Counted from the first letter of the stretch, positions 12,047 to 22,995 are shown. The stretch: DNA of 64,000 nucleotides from Paraburkholderia fynbosensis (GCF_902859935.1 NZ_CADIKI010000006.1:186001-250000); one strand, 5' to 3'. Numbers and translations: made by a program. The notes: a model not told the origin generated them from the letters alone.

Positions 12047-12844
12047 CAGACTCTCCCCATCGCAAAGCCCTTCGCGATGTAATTGCGCACGAAGTAGATG
12101 ACGAGCGCGCCCGGCACGATGGTCAGCACGCCCGCCGCCGACAGCACGCCCCAATCCATCCCCGCCGCCGACACCGTGCGCGTCATCACCGCGGCAATCG
12201 GCTTCGCGTTGACCGTCGTGAGGGTGCGCGCGAGCAGCAGTTCGACCCAGCTGAACATGAAGCAGAAAAACGCCGTAACGCCGACACCCGACTTGATCAG
12301 CGGCAGAAAGATCTTCACGAAGAAGGCGGGGAACGTGTAGCCGTCGATGTACGCGGTTTCGTCGATTTCACGCGGCACGCCCGACATGAAGCCTTCGAGA
12401 ATCCACACCGCGAGCGGCACGTTGAACAGCATGTGCGCGAGCGCGACCGCGATATACGTGTCCATCAGACCGACGCTCGAATAGAGCTGGAAAAACGGCA
12501 ACAGGAACACAGCGGGCGGCGTCATGCGGTTCGTGAGCAGCCAGAAGAACATGTGCTTGTCGCCGAGAAAGCGATAGCGCGAAAACGCGTACGCCGCGGG
12601 CAGCGCGACAAGCACCGACATCACCGTGTTCATCAACACGTAGATGATCGAATTGATGTACCCCCAGTACCAGGACGGGTCGGTGAAGATGACCTTGTAG
12701 TTGTCGAAGGTCACATGGTGCGGCCAGACGGCGAACGCCGACATCGTCTCTTCGTTCGTGCGCAGCGAGATCGACAGCATCCAGTAGAGCGGGACCAGTG
12801 CGAACAGGATGTACACCGTCAGCACGACGATGCGCATCCAGCGG

Positions 12845-12855
<11 letters not shown>
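12046..12855 (-). CDS. glpQ: polyol ABC transporter permease (GlpQ-like)
   Basis: 269 residues with six predicted membrane helices. The permease EAA loop that docks on the ATPase is clear near residues 165-190 (EIDETAYIDGYTFPAFFVKI, then LPLIKSG). It belongs to the MalG-type permease family. It works as a heterodimer with the GlpP-like permease, whose reading frame it overlaps by 11 bases, and it overlaps the DUF2160 gene by one base. Located in the inner membrane. Confidence 0.88.
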
Positions 12856-13737
<882 letters not shown>

Positions 13738-13741
<4 letters not shown>

Positions 13742-14826
13742 CGCACGATCCTTTCGTCGTTGCTGAAGAACACCGTTTCCGCCGCAGCGAGCTTCAACCA
13801 GACCGCCCCCTCGCCAACCCGCAGATGCGGTTCGAGCTTGGCGCGAAAGGTGTGGCCGTCGCATTGCGCGGTGACCAGCTGGTAATTACCGAGCTGCTGC
13901 ACGCGCAAGACATTTGCCTGCACCGCACCGGGCTCGCCGTCGCTCACCACGCGCACGAACTCCGGGCGAATCCCGAGCGTCAGCGTGCCGCTCGCGTGCT
14001 TCAGCGTGTCGAGCGTGTGCGCGTCGAGCCGCAAGTGCTGCGTGCCGATCCTGATGCCGTCGGCGTCCAGATCGACCGGGCAGAGATTCATCCCCGGACT
14101 GCCGATGAAAAAGCCGACGAACGCATGATCGGGCCGCAAAAACAGCGCGTCCGGGCCGCCCTTCTGCACGACGCGGCCGTTCGTCATCACGATCACTTCG
14201 TCGGCGAAGGTCAGCGCTTCGACCTGATCGTGCGTCACGTAGATCAGCGTCAGCTTCAGTTGCTGATGGATCTTCTTCAACTGCCGACGCAAGATCCACT
14301 TCATATGCGGATCGATCACCGTCAAGGGTTCGTCGAACAGAATCGCGGCGACGTCCTTGCGCACGAGCCCGCGCCCCAGCGAAATTTTCTGCTTCGCGTC
14401 CGCCGACAGATTGTTCGCCTTGCGCGGCAACTCCCGCGTCATGTCGAGAATCTCCGCGACCTCGTGCACGCGGCGCTCGACGTCGCGCGCCGCCATCCTG
14501 CGGTTGCGCAAGGGGAACGCAAGGTTGTCGAACACGCTCATCGTGTCGTAGATCACCGGGAACTGGAACACCTGCGCGATGTTGCGTTCGCGCGGGCTCA
14601 AGCCGGTGATGTCCCGTCCGTCGAACAGCACCCTGCCCTCCGACGGCCTGACGAGGCCCGATACGATGTTCAGCAGCGTGGACTTGCCGCAACCGGACGG
14701 CCCGAGCAACGCATACGCGCCGCCGTCTTCCCAGACCATGGTCATCGGCTGCAACGCGTAGTCGTCGAGCGTCGCGGGGTTGGGGGCGTACGCGTGCGCG
14801 AGATTCTGGAACTCAATGCGCGCCAT
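13738..14826 (-). CDS. glpT: polyol ABC transporter ATPase with degenerate signature (GlpT-like)
   Basis: 362 residues: nucleotide-binding domain (1-235) plus a MalK-type TOBE domain. The Walker A (GPSGCGKST), Q-loop (VFQFPVIYD), Walker B with catalytic Glu (AAILFDEP) and switch His (YVTHDQVEAL) are all canonical. The ABC signature is not: the usual LSGGQ reads LSADAKQ. This complements the partner ATPase, which has a normal signature but lacks the switch His. The gene overlaps the upstream ATPase by 14 bases and the downstream permease by 4. GlpT of the rhizobial glycerol transporter is the model. Confidence 0.87.
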
Positions 14827-15919
14827 GAGCCGCCTCCGGGCCGGACAGCAGCGTCGCGTCCGCGCCGAACACGAACAGTTCGTCGGGGTCGATGTATACG
14901 TCGAGCTGCGTGCCGAGATCGATCTGATGCACGCCTTGCAGTTGCGCGACCAGATCGACCCCGCCTTGCTGCGTGTGCAGATGCAGGTAGGTTTCGGAGC
15001 CGCTCAATTCCGCCAGTTCGAGCCGGCACGGCACCGCGACGGAGCGCTCGGTGCGGGGCGCGAGCCGCAGATGGCCGGGGCGGATGCCGATGCGGAACCT
15101 GTCGTTGCCGCGCACGGCGCGCATGCTCGCTCGTTGGAGCGGCACGTCGATGCCGATCGGCAGGCGCGCGGTCCCGTCGGCGGTGAGATCGCTCACCAGC
15201 ATGTTCATCGGCGGATCGTTGAAGACAGCCGCGACGTCGACGGTGGCAGGCGCGTTGTACACGTCGAGCGTCGGGCCGTGCTGCAGCACGCGCCCTCTGT
15301 CGACGATCGCCGTATAGCCGCCGAGCAGCAGCGCTTCGAGCGGCTCGGTGGTCGCGTAGACGACCGTGGTTTTGCCGTCCGCGAATAGCGTCGCCAGTTC
15401 GACGCGTAATTCTTCGCGCAACTTGTAGTCGAGATTCACCAGCGGCTCGTCGAGCAGCACCAGCGACGAACGCTTGACCAGCGCACGCGCCAACGCGCAA
15501 CGCTGCTGCTGGCCGCCGGACAGTTCACCGGGACGGCGTTGCAACAGGTGATCGATATGGAGTTTGCCGGCGACTTCGTGCACGCGCCGTTTGACTTCGT
15601 CGGCGGGCAGCTTTTGCAGTTGCAGCGGCGACGCGATGTTGTCGAACACCGTCATGGCCGGATAGTTGATGAACTGCTGGTACACCATCGCGAGGTTGCG
15701 CTGTCTGACGCTGACGCCGGTCACATCGTGGCCGTCGGCCAGCACGCGCCCCGACGCCGGGCGATCGAGTCCGGCCATCACGCGCATCAGGGTGGTCTTG
15801 CCGGCCTGCGTCGGCCCGAGCAGCACGTTGATCGCACCGGGGACGAGCCGCAGATCGACGCCGTACAGATGCGTCTGGGCGCCCGAAACGACTGTCACCC
15901 GCTCCAGTTCCAAGACCAA
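14813..15919 (-). CDS. glpS: polyol ABC transporter ATPase lacking switch His (GlpS-like)
   Basis: 368 residues: ABC ATPase domain plus TOBE domain. The Walker A (GPTQAGKTT), signature (LSGGQQQR) and Walker B (LVLLDEPL) are intact. The switch histidine normally found in a V-T-H-D context is replaced by Thr (VYATTEPLEAL). It is the first gene of the operon. No ATG lies at the right place; translation starts at TTG (15919), with AAAGGAG six bases upstream. It pairs with the GlpT-like ATPase to power the importer. Confidence 0.87.
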   Translation of the reverse strand: MVLELERVTVVSGAQTHLYGVDLRLVPGAINVLLGPTQAGKTTLMRVMAGLDRPASGRVLADGHDVTGVSVRQRNLAMVYQQFINYPAMTVFDNIASPLQLQKLPADEVKRRVHEVAGKLHIDHLLQRRPGELSGGQQQRCALARALVKRSSLVLLDEPLVNLDYKLREELRVELATLFADGKTTVVYATTEPLEALLLGGYTAIVDRGRVLQHGPTLDVYNAPATVDVAAVFNDPPMNMLVSDLTADGTARLPIGIDVPLQRASMRAVRGNDRFRIGIRPGHLRLAPRTERSVAVPCRLELAELSGSETYLHLHTQQGGVDLVAQLQGVHQIDLGTQLDVYIDPDELFVFGADATLLSGPEAAHGAH

Positions 15920-16395
15920 ATCGCTCTCCTTTGTTCTAAGTGCGTCTCCGGTGCTGCGGGTGCCTGGCGCGGCGCTCAGGCGTGGTGCGTGATGGTGTTA
16001 CGGATTGCTTGCGCCGTGGGATCGTTCCGTGAATCTTCCGTGGTTCTTATGCTTCAGGGCGGACCGTCAGGCGGGCCCCATTTTTTCCGAAAGGAATTAA
16101 AACAACAGAATCGATGTTCCTTTTTGTTCGTTTACGGATAAATTGGTGTTAACCATACAATCTTGAGACAGTGGCATTCCCGACTCCTTACCGTATGCCG
16201 CTTGAGTGCTTTCGCCGCCGGTATATTTTTATTCTTGTCGTAAGAATCGTGTCAGCGTAACAGAAAGGTCATGGCCCCGACGAGGCGGTAGCGAGGCCGC
16301 CACAGAGGCGGCGCAACCGATATGCTGTCGCGCATCGACCAAACTCCTTACTTCGTGACCGCATGCAAACAATGGCGGTCGCGACGAGAGCCGCC
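15920..16395. promoter_or_regulatory. divergent promoter region of the polyol operon
   Basis: 476 bases without a gene, distinctly AT-rich between 16070 and 16260, lying between the divergent ATPase gene and the binding-protein-like gene. Around 16111-16135 there are two GTTC-containing half-sites eight bases apart (atGTTCctttttGTTCG), reminiscent of DeoR-family (GlpR) operators. No regulator gene is adjacent, so the operator is a guess. Confidence 0.35.
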
Positions 16396-17130
16396 ATGAA
16401 CATCGAACCATCCGTTGCCGCCGCCTTCACGCCGACCGGCAAGGTGCGCGCGTCGATCAATCTCGGCAATCCGATTCTTGCCAACAGACATCCCGAATCC
16501 GGCGAGCCGTTCGGCGTGTCGGTCGACCTTGCGCGGGCGTTCGCCGCGAAGCTCGGCGTCGAACTGGAACTGGTGGTTTTCGATGCCGCAGGCAAATCGG
16601 TCCAGGCCTTGAGCGAGGAGCGAGCCGATTTTGGTTTCTTCGCCGTCGACCCATTGCGCGGCGAGACCGTCGCTTTCACGGCGCCCTACGTGTTGATCGA
16701 GGGTTTCTATCTCGTGCGCGACGGCTCGCCCGTCAAAACGAATCAGGACGTCGACGAGGCGCACAACCGGGTCGCCGTCGGCAAGGGCAGCGCTTACGAC
16801 CTGTTCCTCACGCGCGAACTGAAGGCGGCGCAAATCGTTCGCGCGCCGACGTCGCCGACTGTCGTGCAAACGTTCCTCGAACAGAACCTCGAAGTGGCTG
16901 CCGGCGTCAAGCAACAGCTCGAAGCCGATGCGCTAAAAACCTCCGGGCTGCGCTTGCTCGACGAACGATTCATGGTGATCCAGCAGGCGATGGGCACGCC
17001 CAAAAGTCGCGGCGCCGCTGCGGCGAACGCGCTGAGTCAGTTTGTCGAAGCAATGAAGGCGTCGGGCTTCGTGGCCGCATCGCTGGAGCGGCATGGGATC
17101 GTTGGCGCGTCGGTTGCGCCGGCGGCCTAG
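16396..17130 (+). CDS. family-3 solute-binding-like protein without signal peptide
   Basis: 244 residues of the SBP_bac_3 (amino-acid/opine binding) fold: NLGNPILAN near the N-terminus, FGVSVDLARAFAAKLGVELE, the two-lobe hinge around DFGFFAVDPLRGE, AFTAPYVLIEGFYLV and VAVGKGSAYDLFL. Family members are normally secreted, but here neither the ATG at 16396 nor the in-frame ATG at 16363 gives a hydrophobic signal sequence, so the product should stay in the cytoplasm unless exported otherwise. No permease or ATPase gene of the matching type is nearby. It may be an orphan sensor-like protein. Confidence 0.8.
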   Translation: MNIEPSVAAAFTPTGKVRASINLGNPILANRHPESGEPFGVSVDLARAFAAKLGVELELVVFDAAGKSVQALSEERADFGFFAVDPLRGETVAFTAPYVLIEGFYLVRDGSPVKTNQDVDEAHNRVAVGKGSAYDLFLTRELKAAQIVRAPTSPTVVQTFLEQNLEVAAGVKQQLEADALKTSGLRLLDERFMVIQQAMGTPKSRGAAAANALSQFVEAMKASGFVAASLERHGIVGASVAPAA

Positions 17131-17255
17131 CTGCGGGCATGGTGCCGTGTGACGCGTCTGGAAAGGAAAGCGGTGGCAGCGCAATGCGGCTCCCCTTCAA
17201 GACGCATTGACAGTCACCAACGTGCCTCATGGACGAAGCTGCCTCGCCCCGCCGC

Positions 17256-17666
17256 TCACTCGCTACGAGCAACGGCTAACGGCAAACCCTCATCGAGCCA
17301 GCCTGTGATGCCGCCGGTCATGACTTTGACCGGGCGACCGAGTCGAGCGAGATTTATTGCGGCACGCGTTGCGCCGTTGCAGTGAGGCCCCGCGCAATAG
17401 GTGACGAACAGCGTTTCGGGCGGATAGTCGACGAGCTTCGACGCCACGATCTTGCCATGCGGCAAATTCACAGCGCGAGGCACATGGCCGCCGGCGAAAA
17501 GCGCGGGGCCGCGCACGTCCAGCAATACAAAATCGATCGAAAGCGGATCGTCGCTGGCCAGTGCCGCGTGGACGTCGGCGCAATCCGTTTCGAATGACAG
17601 CAGCGTGCTGAAATGATCGAGCGCGGCGGCGCTGTCGGCAGCAGGAACGGCTGAGACCGGGGACAT
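17256..17666 (-). CDS. rhodanese-like sulfurtransferase
   Basis: 136 residues, a single rhodanese domain. LLDVRGPALFAGGHVPRAVNLPH gives the CH2-like segments, and the active-site Cys lies in TYCAGPHCNGA, followed by A-x-x-L-x-x-L-G-R-P-V-K-V-M-x-G-G-I-T-G-W, the standard C-terminal signature. It probably moves sulfane sulfur in the cytoplasm. A strong ribosome site (AAGGAG) precedes the ATG at 17666. It converges with the binding-protein-like gene. Confidence 0.88.
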   Translation of the reverse strand: MSPVSAVPAADSAAALDHFSTLLSFETDCADVHAALASDDPLSIDFVLLDVRGPALFAGGHVPRAVNLPHGKIVASKLVDYPPETLFVTYCAGPHCNGATRAAINLARLGRPVKVMTGGITGWLDEGLPLAVARSE

Positions 17667-17905
17667 ATAAAGCTCCTTGTGCGTGTGGTGTCACGACGGA
17701 TTGTCCCGTTCTCACGCGCGATCGACCAGTGGCGCGATTGACAGATTCCGGTAACATCACGCCACCTCGCGCCACCCCGCACCACCCTGTCTCCTGCAAC
17801 CGTAGCGATTCACAGCTGCGCCTCAATCGGCATTCTCAACTGACCGCGCCGGCCACGTTGCGCACGAAGGCCCGCGTTGTCAGAAGGACTGCGGGCGTGG
17901 GCGGC

Positions 17906-18265
17906 TCAAAGACACGCGTTGATGTCGGCCGCGCCCTCGCCGGCGTCACCGCCCCCATCGGCTCCTGGACGAAAGCCAACCCACGTCTTGCTATTGCCCG
18001 ACCACGAAGGCCGCACGAGGGCGGCGGCTCCATTCGGAGGCTGCTGCCCGGGCATGTAGACGTCCATCGCCTGATTGTTCGCCACGATGACCTGCGATAT
18101 GACCTGCTGTTGCGACCGGTTCGCCCATTTCTGAGCGATGCATTGCCAGACTGCGGAGACCGGCTGCTGACTTTCGCCGACCGTTTGTGCGTTCGGCGGC
18201 ATCGGTGCGTTCGCGCAGGCGGTCAAGGTAGCCGCAGTCACGACGAGAAGTGGTAACGATTTCAT
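17906..18265 (-). CDS. small lipoprotein
   Basis: 119 residues from the ATG at 18265 (GGGAGG ribosome site). Residues 1-16 are a lipoprotein signal ending LTA-C, so the mature protein is lipidated at Cys16 and sits in the outer or inner membrane. The mature part is short, with a W-Q-C-I-A-Q-K-W core and a Gly/Asp-rich tail ending NACL. Similar short lipoproteins are common in Burkholderia, but I know no function. It stands alone. Confidence 0.8.
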   Translation of the reverse strand: MKSLPLLVVTAATLTACANAPMPPNAQTVGESQQPVSAVWQCIAQKWANRSQQQVISQVIVANNQAMDVYMPGQQPPNGAAALVRPSWSGNSKTWVGFRPGADGGGDAGEGAADINACL

Positions 18266-18759
18266 TTTTTCCTCCCTCACTTGGATCCGCACTTCTATCG
18301 GTGTGATGCTACGTTCAGGCAGCACGTGCTCCGGTCTCGAACGATTCGCATCGCTCGAACATTTCATGACATGCCCTTACTACAGTCACTTTTCAGTGCT
18401 GACTGGCAGTGATCGAACATGAACGAGCCGCGCGAATGGGCCTTGGTGTACGGCGCAGCGGCAGTTTTTCGAGCGTGACCCGCAGCAAGATGCGCGGCAG
18501 TCTGGCGAGCATGCCGTCAATGAAAATAACGCGCGCCTCTAAACGCTCTCCAGCCGCATGCGGCTGCCGATCTCAGCACAATGGCGGCTACCGGCCGATG
18601 CGTAAATCGGCCTTTGGTCTTATACGTGCGAGCGTCGCGCCATATGACGATACAAGGCCTCGATCTCGTCGATTTTTAACCATGGCGCGCTCGAAGCCGA
18701 ACTCGAACGCGCTTTCGCGCGCTCGCTTTCCGTCGCCCGGTCCGGTCTGGGCAAACCGT

Positions 18760-19150
18760 CTCGGGCTATGTGCTGATCAACCTCAGGAGGGCGCGAAGCT
18801 CGTGCAGTTGGACCTCGTGTCGAGCGAACGGGCGCGACACGATTCACTAGCGCAATCACCTGTGACTCTGGCTGGGCCCGATGCGCTATCACGACAAACC
18901 CGTGTGGGCCGGCCACACACAAGATCGACCCGGCCTTCCACGAGGCGCGCACCGCGTTGACGGAAACGATGGCCTGTTCGCAGAACCGTAAGAAGACCGC
19001 TTCGTCAAAGGCGTGGGCATCGCGCCGCAAAGCACACCGAGCGAGGACCTCGCCACCGATCCGTACTTCACCGACGGCTATCGCCAGGTACTGATCTTCG
19101 TACCAGCAGCCGACTTCACTGTCGGGAATCGAGTTCCTGCCGTGGCAGTC
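18760..19150 (+). pseudogene. LssY_C-domain gene remnant
   Basis: Three reading frames together spell the C-terminal LssY domain: YHDKPVWAGHT (about 18885-18918), then THKIDPAFHEARTAL and ETMACSQN (18915-18985), then after a frameshift FVKGVGIAPQSTPSEDLATD and PYFTDGYRQVLIFV (19008-19105). The family consensus has H-K-I-D-P-x-x-D-E-A-R and L-T-G-D-P-Y-F-T-D-G in this order. In-frame stops and shifts make a functional product impossible. Confidence 0.65.
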
Positions 19151-19199
19151 CGCCGCGAAACTCAACACGCTGCCGCCGGGAGCTAACCGATGAGCGACT

Positions 19200-19545
19200 C
19201 GCGTTCGCCGCGTCGGATATGGAAGCAGGCGACGGGCAGCGTCGTCCTCGCGGGCGCGACCTGCAAGTCGGGAGACGGCGGCGCCGTCGAGGGCCTGCGC
19301 CCGCGACACGCAAGGCGTGGCTCGCGCAGAATCCGTTGCCGGGCGAAGTGCGGTACTACTCGCTCGTGACGTTCCCCGGAGCCGCAGCGGATATCGTCGA
19401 TATTCGAATCGAGTTACGACAAGCTCGCGCGAATCGATAGGCGTAACGACCGCCAGGTGGTCTTCTACGATCAGGTCGTGCCGCGGCAGCGCGTTGCTCC
19501 AACCGGACAAAATGCCGGGAACCTGGCTTGAACACATTGCTGGAG
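19200..19545 (+). pseudogene. alpha/beta-hydrolase gene remnant (3' part)
   Basis: Successive frames read KAWLAQNPLPGEVRYYSLVT (about 19312-19372), then ISSIFESSYDKLARIDRRND and RQVVFYDQVVP (about 19393-19484), then SALLQPD. These match the C-terminal part of a Burkholderia serine hydrolase/lipase-like family in which the pattern A-W-L-x-x-N-P-L-P, Y-Y-S-L-V-T and F-Y-D-Q-V-I-P occurs. At least two frameshifts separate the pieces. Together with the LssY_C remnant it makes 18266-19756 a region without intact genes. Confidence 0.5.
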
Positions 19546-19756
19546 GGCATCCCGGTTACCGATCATCCATCCCCATTCAACAGGTGCTTCTTCGGTCAGG
19601 GGCGCGGGTCGCGCATGTCGTTTGCCCGTTGACCTTTGTCCCTCCACCACACGGCCCCTTAAACCCGACAGCCAGCCGACTGGAAATACGCTAAATAAAA
19701 ACCGCAAATTGCCGATAACATGTCCAGCCGCATTCCTCCCGGCGGTTGGACCCAAC

Positions 19757-21832
19757 ATGCAGAGTTCATACAATTTTTGGCTCGTGGCCATTTCGTTCGT
19801 GGTCGCGACGCTGGCGTCGTACACAGCGCTCGATCTGACCGGCCGCATTTTCCTGCTGGCGTCGGCGTCGGCGCGGCTGCGGCACGCCTGGCGCGCGGGC
19901 GGCGCGGCGGCGCTCGGCGTCGGCATCTGGTCGATGCACTTCATCGCGATGCTCGCCTTTTCGCTGCCGATCCCGCTCGGCTACGACGCCGTGACCACCG
20001 CCTTGTCGCTCGGGCTGGCGATCGGCGCGTCGTACCTCGCGCTGTGCATGACGACCCAGGTGCGGCTGACGCCGGGCCGCCTGCTGGCGGGCGGCGTGCT
20101 GATGGGACTGGGCATCGCCGGCATGCACTATACCGGCATGGCGGCGCTGCAGATGACGCCCGGCATCCGTTATCAGCCGGCATGGTTGGCGGGGTCGCTG
20201 GTGATCGCGATCGGCGCATCGAGCGCCGCGCTGTGGATGGCGCGTGTACTCAGTAAAGACGAACAACGCCACGTCGTGCGCAAACGTTTCGCCGCGGCGC
20301 TGGTGATGGGCGTCGCGATCAGCGGCATGCACTATGCGGGCATGGCCGCCGCCGGTTTTGCGCCGGACGCCGTGTGCGGCGCAGCCAAAGGCGTGGACGC
20401 CGCCTGGCTCGCCACCTCGGTGATCCTGCTCACGTTCGCAATCCTGATCGTCACGCTGATGCTGTCGCGTTCGGGCGCGCGCGCCACCTTCCTCATTAGC
20501 GCGGTGTCGAGACTGAACGGGCAGATCCTGCGTCTCGCCACGCTCGACACCCTGACCGGCCTGCCGAACCGCAGCACGCTGACCGAGCGCATCGAACGCG
20601 CGCTGATCAACGCGCGCCGGCAGCGCTCGCTGTTCGCGATCCTCTTCATGGATCTGGACGGCTTCAAGACCATCAACGACTCGCTCGGCCACTCGGCCGG
20701 CGACGCCGTGCTGTCGGCGTTCGCGCAGCGCCTGCAGCAATGCGTACGCGCGAACGACACCGTCGCGCGTCTCGGCGGCGACGAATTCGTCGTGCTGGCG
20801 GAAAACCTCGGCTCGCGTGAAGACGCGAGCGCGCTAGCCGAAGGCGTGCTCGAACGGATGCGCCGCGGCACGTGGACAGATTCGCAGCCGCTGCAGGTGA
20901 TGCCGAGCATCGGCATCGCGCTCTATCCGCACGACGGCGATTCCGTCGAAACGCTGCTGAAGCATGCGGACGCGGCCATGTACGAAGCCAAGCGCGCGGG
21001 CCGCAGCACCTATCGCTTCTTCGAGCGGAGCATGAACGAAGCGGCCGTGCGCACGCTGCAGATTCAGAACGCGCTGCATGACGGACTCGCCGCCGGCCAT
21101 TTCTCGGTGCATTTCCAGCCGAAGTTTTACGGCGGTGGCGACTCGCTCGCGGGCGCCGAGGCGCTGATCCGGCTACATCATCCGCAGCTTGGCGAACTGG
21201 CGCCGCTCGAATTCATCCCGGTCGCCGAGCGCTCGGGCCAGATCGTGCAGATCGGCTACTGGGTCGCGCGCGAGACCTGCCGGCGGATTCGCGGCTGGAT
21301 CGACCAGGGCCTGCCGCCCATGAAAGTCGCGATCAATCTTTCGCCGCGCCAGCTCCTGGAGCCAAATCTGGTCACGACCATGCTCGAGATCGTCAAGGCC
21401 GAAGGCATCGCGTGCGAGCAGATCATGTTCGAGATCACCGAAACCGTGGCGATGCAGGACGCGCCGCGCACGATCGAGATGATCCGCGCGTTTCAGGCGA
21501 GCGGCTTCGAGATCGCGATCGACGATTTCGGCACCGGCTATTCGAGCCTCGCCTATCTGCAACGCTTTCGCGTGAAGCAACTGAAGATCGACCGCTTCTT
21601 CACCAATGGACTCGACGAACACGGCCCGGAAGGCAGCGCGATCGTCTCGGCGATCATCGCGCTCGCGCACTCGCTGGAAATGGACGTGGTGGCCGAAGGC
21701 GTCGAGACCGAGTCGCAACTCGACATGCTCAGGTCGATGATGTGCGACGAGATGCAGGGCTTTCTGCTCGGCAAACCCGTCAGCGCCGACGACTTCGGCG
21801 AGCTGCTCAGAGGCAGGATGCTGGCGGCGTGA
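19757..21832 (+). CDS. MHYT-GGDEF-EAL c-di-GMP enzyme
   Basis: 691 residues from the ATG at 19757. The N-terminal 250 residues form a seven-helix MHYT sensor with three of its hallmark copper/gas-binding motifs (MHFIAM, MHYTGM, MHYAGM). A GGDEF domain follows (about 270-430) with an intact RLGGDEF active site. The EAL domain (about 440-690) has the catalytic EAL in AEALIRLHHP, plus NLSPRQL, FEITET and DDFGTGYSSL, so both halves look catalytic. It is an inner-membrane protein that can make and degrade cyclic di-GMP in response to a small ligand sensed by the MHYT domain. The gene is not in an operon. Confidence 0.93.
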   Translation: MQSSYNFWLVAISFVVATLASYTALDLTGRIFLLASASARLRHAWRAGGAAALGVGIWSMHFIAMLAFSLPIPLGYDAVTTALSLGLAIGASYLALCMTTQVRLTPGRLLAGGVLMGLGIAGMHYTGMAALQMTPGIRYQPAWLAGSLVIAIGASSAALWMARVLSKDEQRHVVRKRFAAALVMGVAISGMHYAGMAAAGFAPDAVCGAAKGVDAAWLATSVILLTFAILIVTLMLSRSGARATFLISAVSRLNGQILRLATLDTLTGLPNRSTLTERIERALINARRQRSLFAILFMDLDGFKTINDSLGHSAGDAVLSAFAQRLQQCVRANDTVARLGGDEFVVLAENLGSREDASALAEGVLERMRRGTWTDSQPLQVMPSIGIALYPHDGDSVETLLKHADAAMYEAKRAGRSTYRFFERSMNEAAVRTLQIQNALHDGLAAGHFSVHFQPKFYGGGDSLAGAEALIRLHHPQLGELAPLEFIPVAERSGQIVQIGYWVARETCRRIRGWIDQGLPPMKVAINLSPRQLLEPNLVTTMLEIVKAEGIACEQIMFEITETVAMQDAPRTIEMIRAFQASGFEIAIDDFGTGYSSLAYLQRFRVKQLKIDRFFTNGLDEHGPEGSAIVSAIIALAHSLEMDVVAEGVETESQLDMLRSMMCDEMQGFLLGKPVSADDFGELLRGRMLAA

Positions 21833-22074
21833 GCATGCTGGTTTTTGAACCGACAGCGCCCTTGCAGCCGGCGCCATGCCCGGTGTCGACCGCGCTACGG
21901 CCAGCCGCGAAGTTCGCCACGCTCGATCGAGGGGCATCCGCGCATCTCGCGATGAGCCGCGCGCTGCGCGCCGCGCGCATGCCGCGCGGCGACATCTACG
22001 GCCACCACGACGCCGCGCCGCACGCTCCCTCGATGCCGCGCGCCGTTTGACCGTTCGACGCGCGACGGGCTCGC

Positions 22075-22518
22075 CTAGCCGCGTTCCCTGCGCTCGTCGT
22101 CCACGAACTCGTTCAGCGAGACCAGAAGCGCCGGCGCCTGCACCGCCTGCGCGGTTTCCCGCTTGGTGAGCTTGCCGTCGACCGACGCGCCGCAATCCAT
22201 CCGCAGTTGCTGGTAGTAGATGTTGCCGGTCACGTGCGCATTGCCCTGCAACTCGACGAAGTGATCCGCAATCAGATCGCCGACGATCCTCCCATTGACC
22301 ACCACGTCGTAGCCGTGCACGTTGCCCTCGATCGAGCCACGCTCGCTCAGCACGAGCAGCGTCTGGGCGCCGGGCGTGCCGCTGACGTTGCCTCTCACGT
22401 GGCCGTCCATGCGCAGGCCGTCGCTGAACTGCAAGTCGCCGGTGATCTGCACGTCGTGGGCGATCAGGGTGGCGAGCTTGGTCTGTTCGATGCCCGCGCT
22501 TTTTTTCTTGTTGAACAT
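22075..22518 (-). CDS. bactofilin
   Basis: 147 residues from ATG 22518 (GAGGAA ribosome site). The short charged N-terminus MFNKKKS precedes a right-handed beta-helix domain with the bactofilin pattern: HDVQITGDLQFSDGLRMDGH, VRGNV, GSIEGNVHGYDVVVNGRIVG and GNAHVTGNIYY. Bactofilins polymerise into cytoskeletal filaments on the inner membrane and position peptidoglycan enzymes. The two upstream genes on the same strand encode a membrane coiled-coil protein and an M23 peptidase, the classical bactofilin partner. Confidence 0.92.
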   Translation of the reverse strand: MFNKKKSAGIEQTKLATLIAHDVQITGDLQFSDGLRMDGHVRGNVSGTPGAQTLLVLSERGSIEGNVHGYDVVVNGRIVGDLIADHFVELQGNAHVTGNIYYQQLRMDCGASVDGKLTKRETAQAVQAPALLVSLNEFVDDERRERG

Positions 22519-22599
22519 AACCGCTTCCTCGAAATAAAAATGTTCGTCGCGTGATGCTGTCTGGGCGGCGGGGGTGGGTGTGCGCTGTCCGCCCCCCAC

Positions 22600-22995
22600 T
22601 CACCGCCTTGACGCCGCCTGCGTCTTGCCCTGCCCCCGCAGAAACTGCAACTCGACATTGAGCCGCGCGACGTCGGCGGCGGCGCTGTCGGCCGACTTCT
22701 GCACCGCCGCGCGAGCCGCCGACTCCTGCGCCAGCGCGAGCCGCGCGCGGGCCAGTTCGGTCTGCTGTTGCCCCTCGTCGACGGGTTCGGGCGCGCACCG
22801 GCCCGGCGCCATGCCGGCGCGCTGCGCGTTCCAGCCGGCCAGCGCCGCCGCGCCGAGCGCCGCGCTGAACGCGCACGCCCCAGCCCACATGGCGACGCGC
22901 CAAGCCAGCGATCGCGCCGGCCTCAGCGTGTAGGTGCGCCCGCTCAGTGCGCCCGCGACGCGGCCAAGCCGCCGGCCGCTCCAGCGCTCAGCCAT
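22600..22995 (-). CDS. single-pass membrane protein with coiled coil
   Basis: 131 residues. A basic cytoplasmic N-terminus, one transmembrane helix (about 33-53, MWAGACAFSAALGAAALAGW) and an Ala/Gln/Glu-rich periplasmic coiled coil (about 75-120). The start codon overlaps the M23 peptidase stop by eight bases (ATGGCTGA), so the two are translationally coupled. No named family is recognised. Its place between the peptidase and bactofilin genes suggests that it links filament and enzyme; that is inference. Confidence 0.75.
   Translation of the reverse strand: MAERWSGRRLGRVAGALSGRTYTLRPARSLAWRVAMWAGACAFSAALGAAALAGWNAQRAGMAPGRCAPEPVDEGQQQTELARARLALAQESAARAAVQKSADSAAADVARLNVELQFLRGQGKTQAASRR

Noticed and set aside
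21836..22050. 71-codon plus-strand frame directly after the MHYT-GGDEF-EAL gene
   Set aside because: No ribosome site, no motif and low-complexity Ala/Arg/Pro composition; probably chance.
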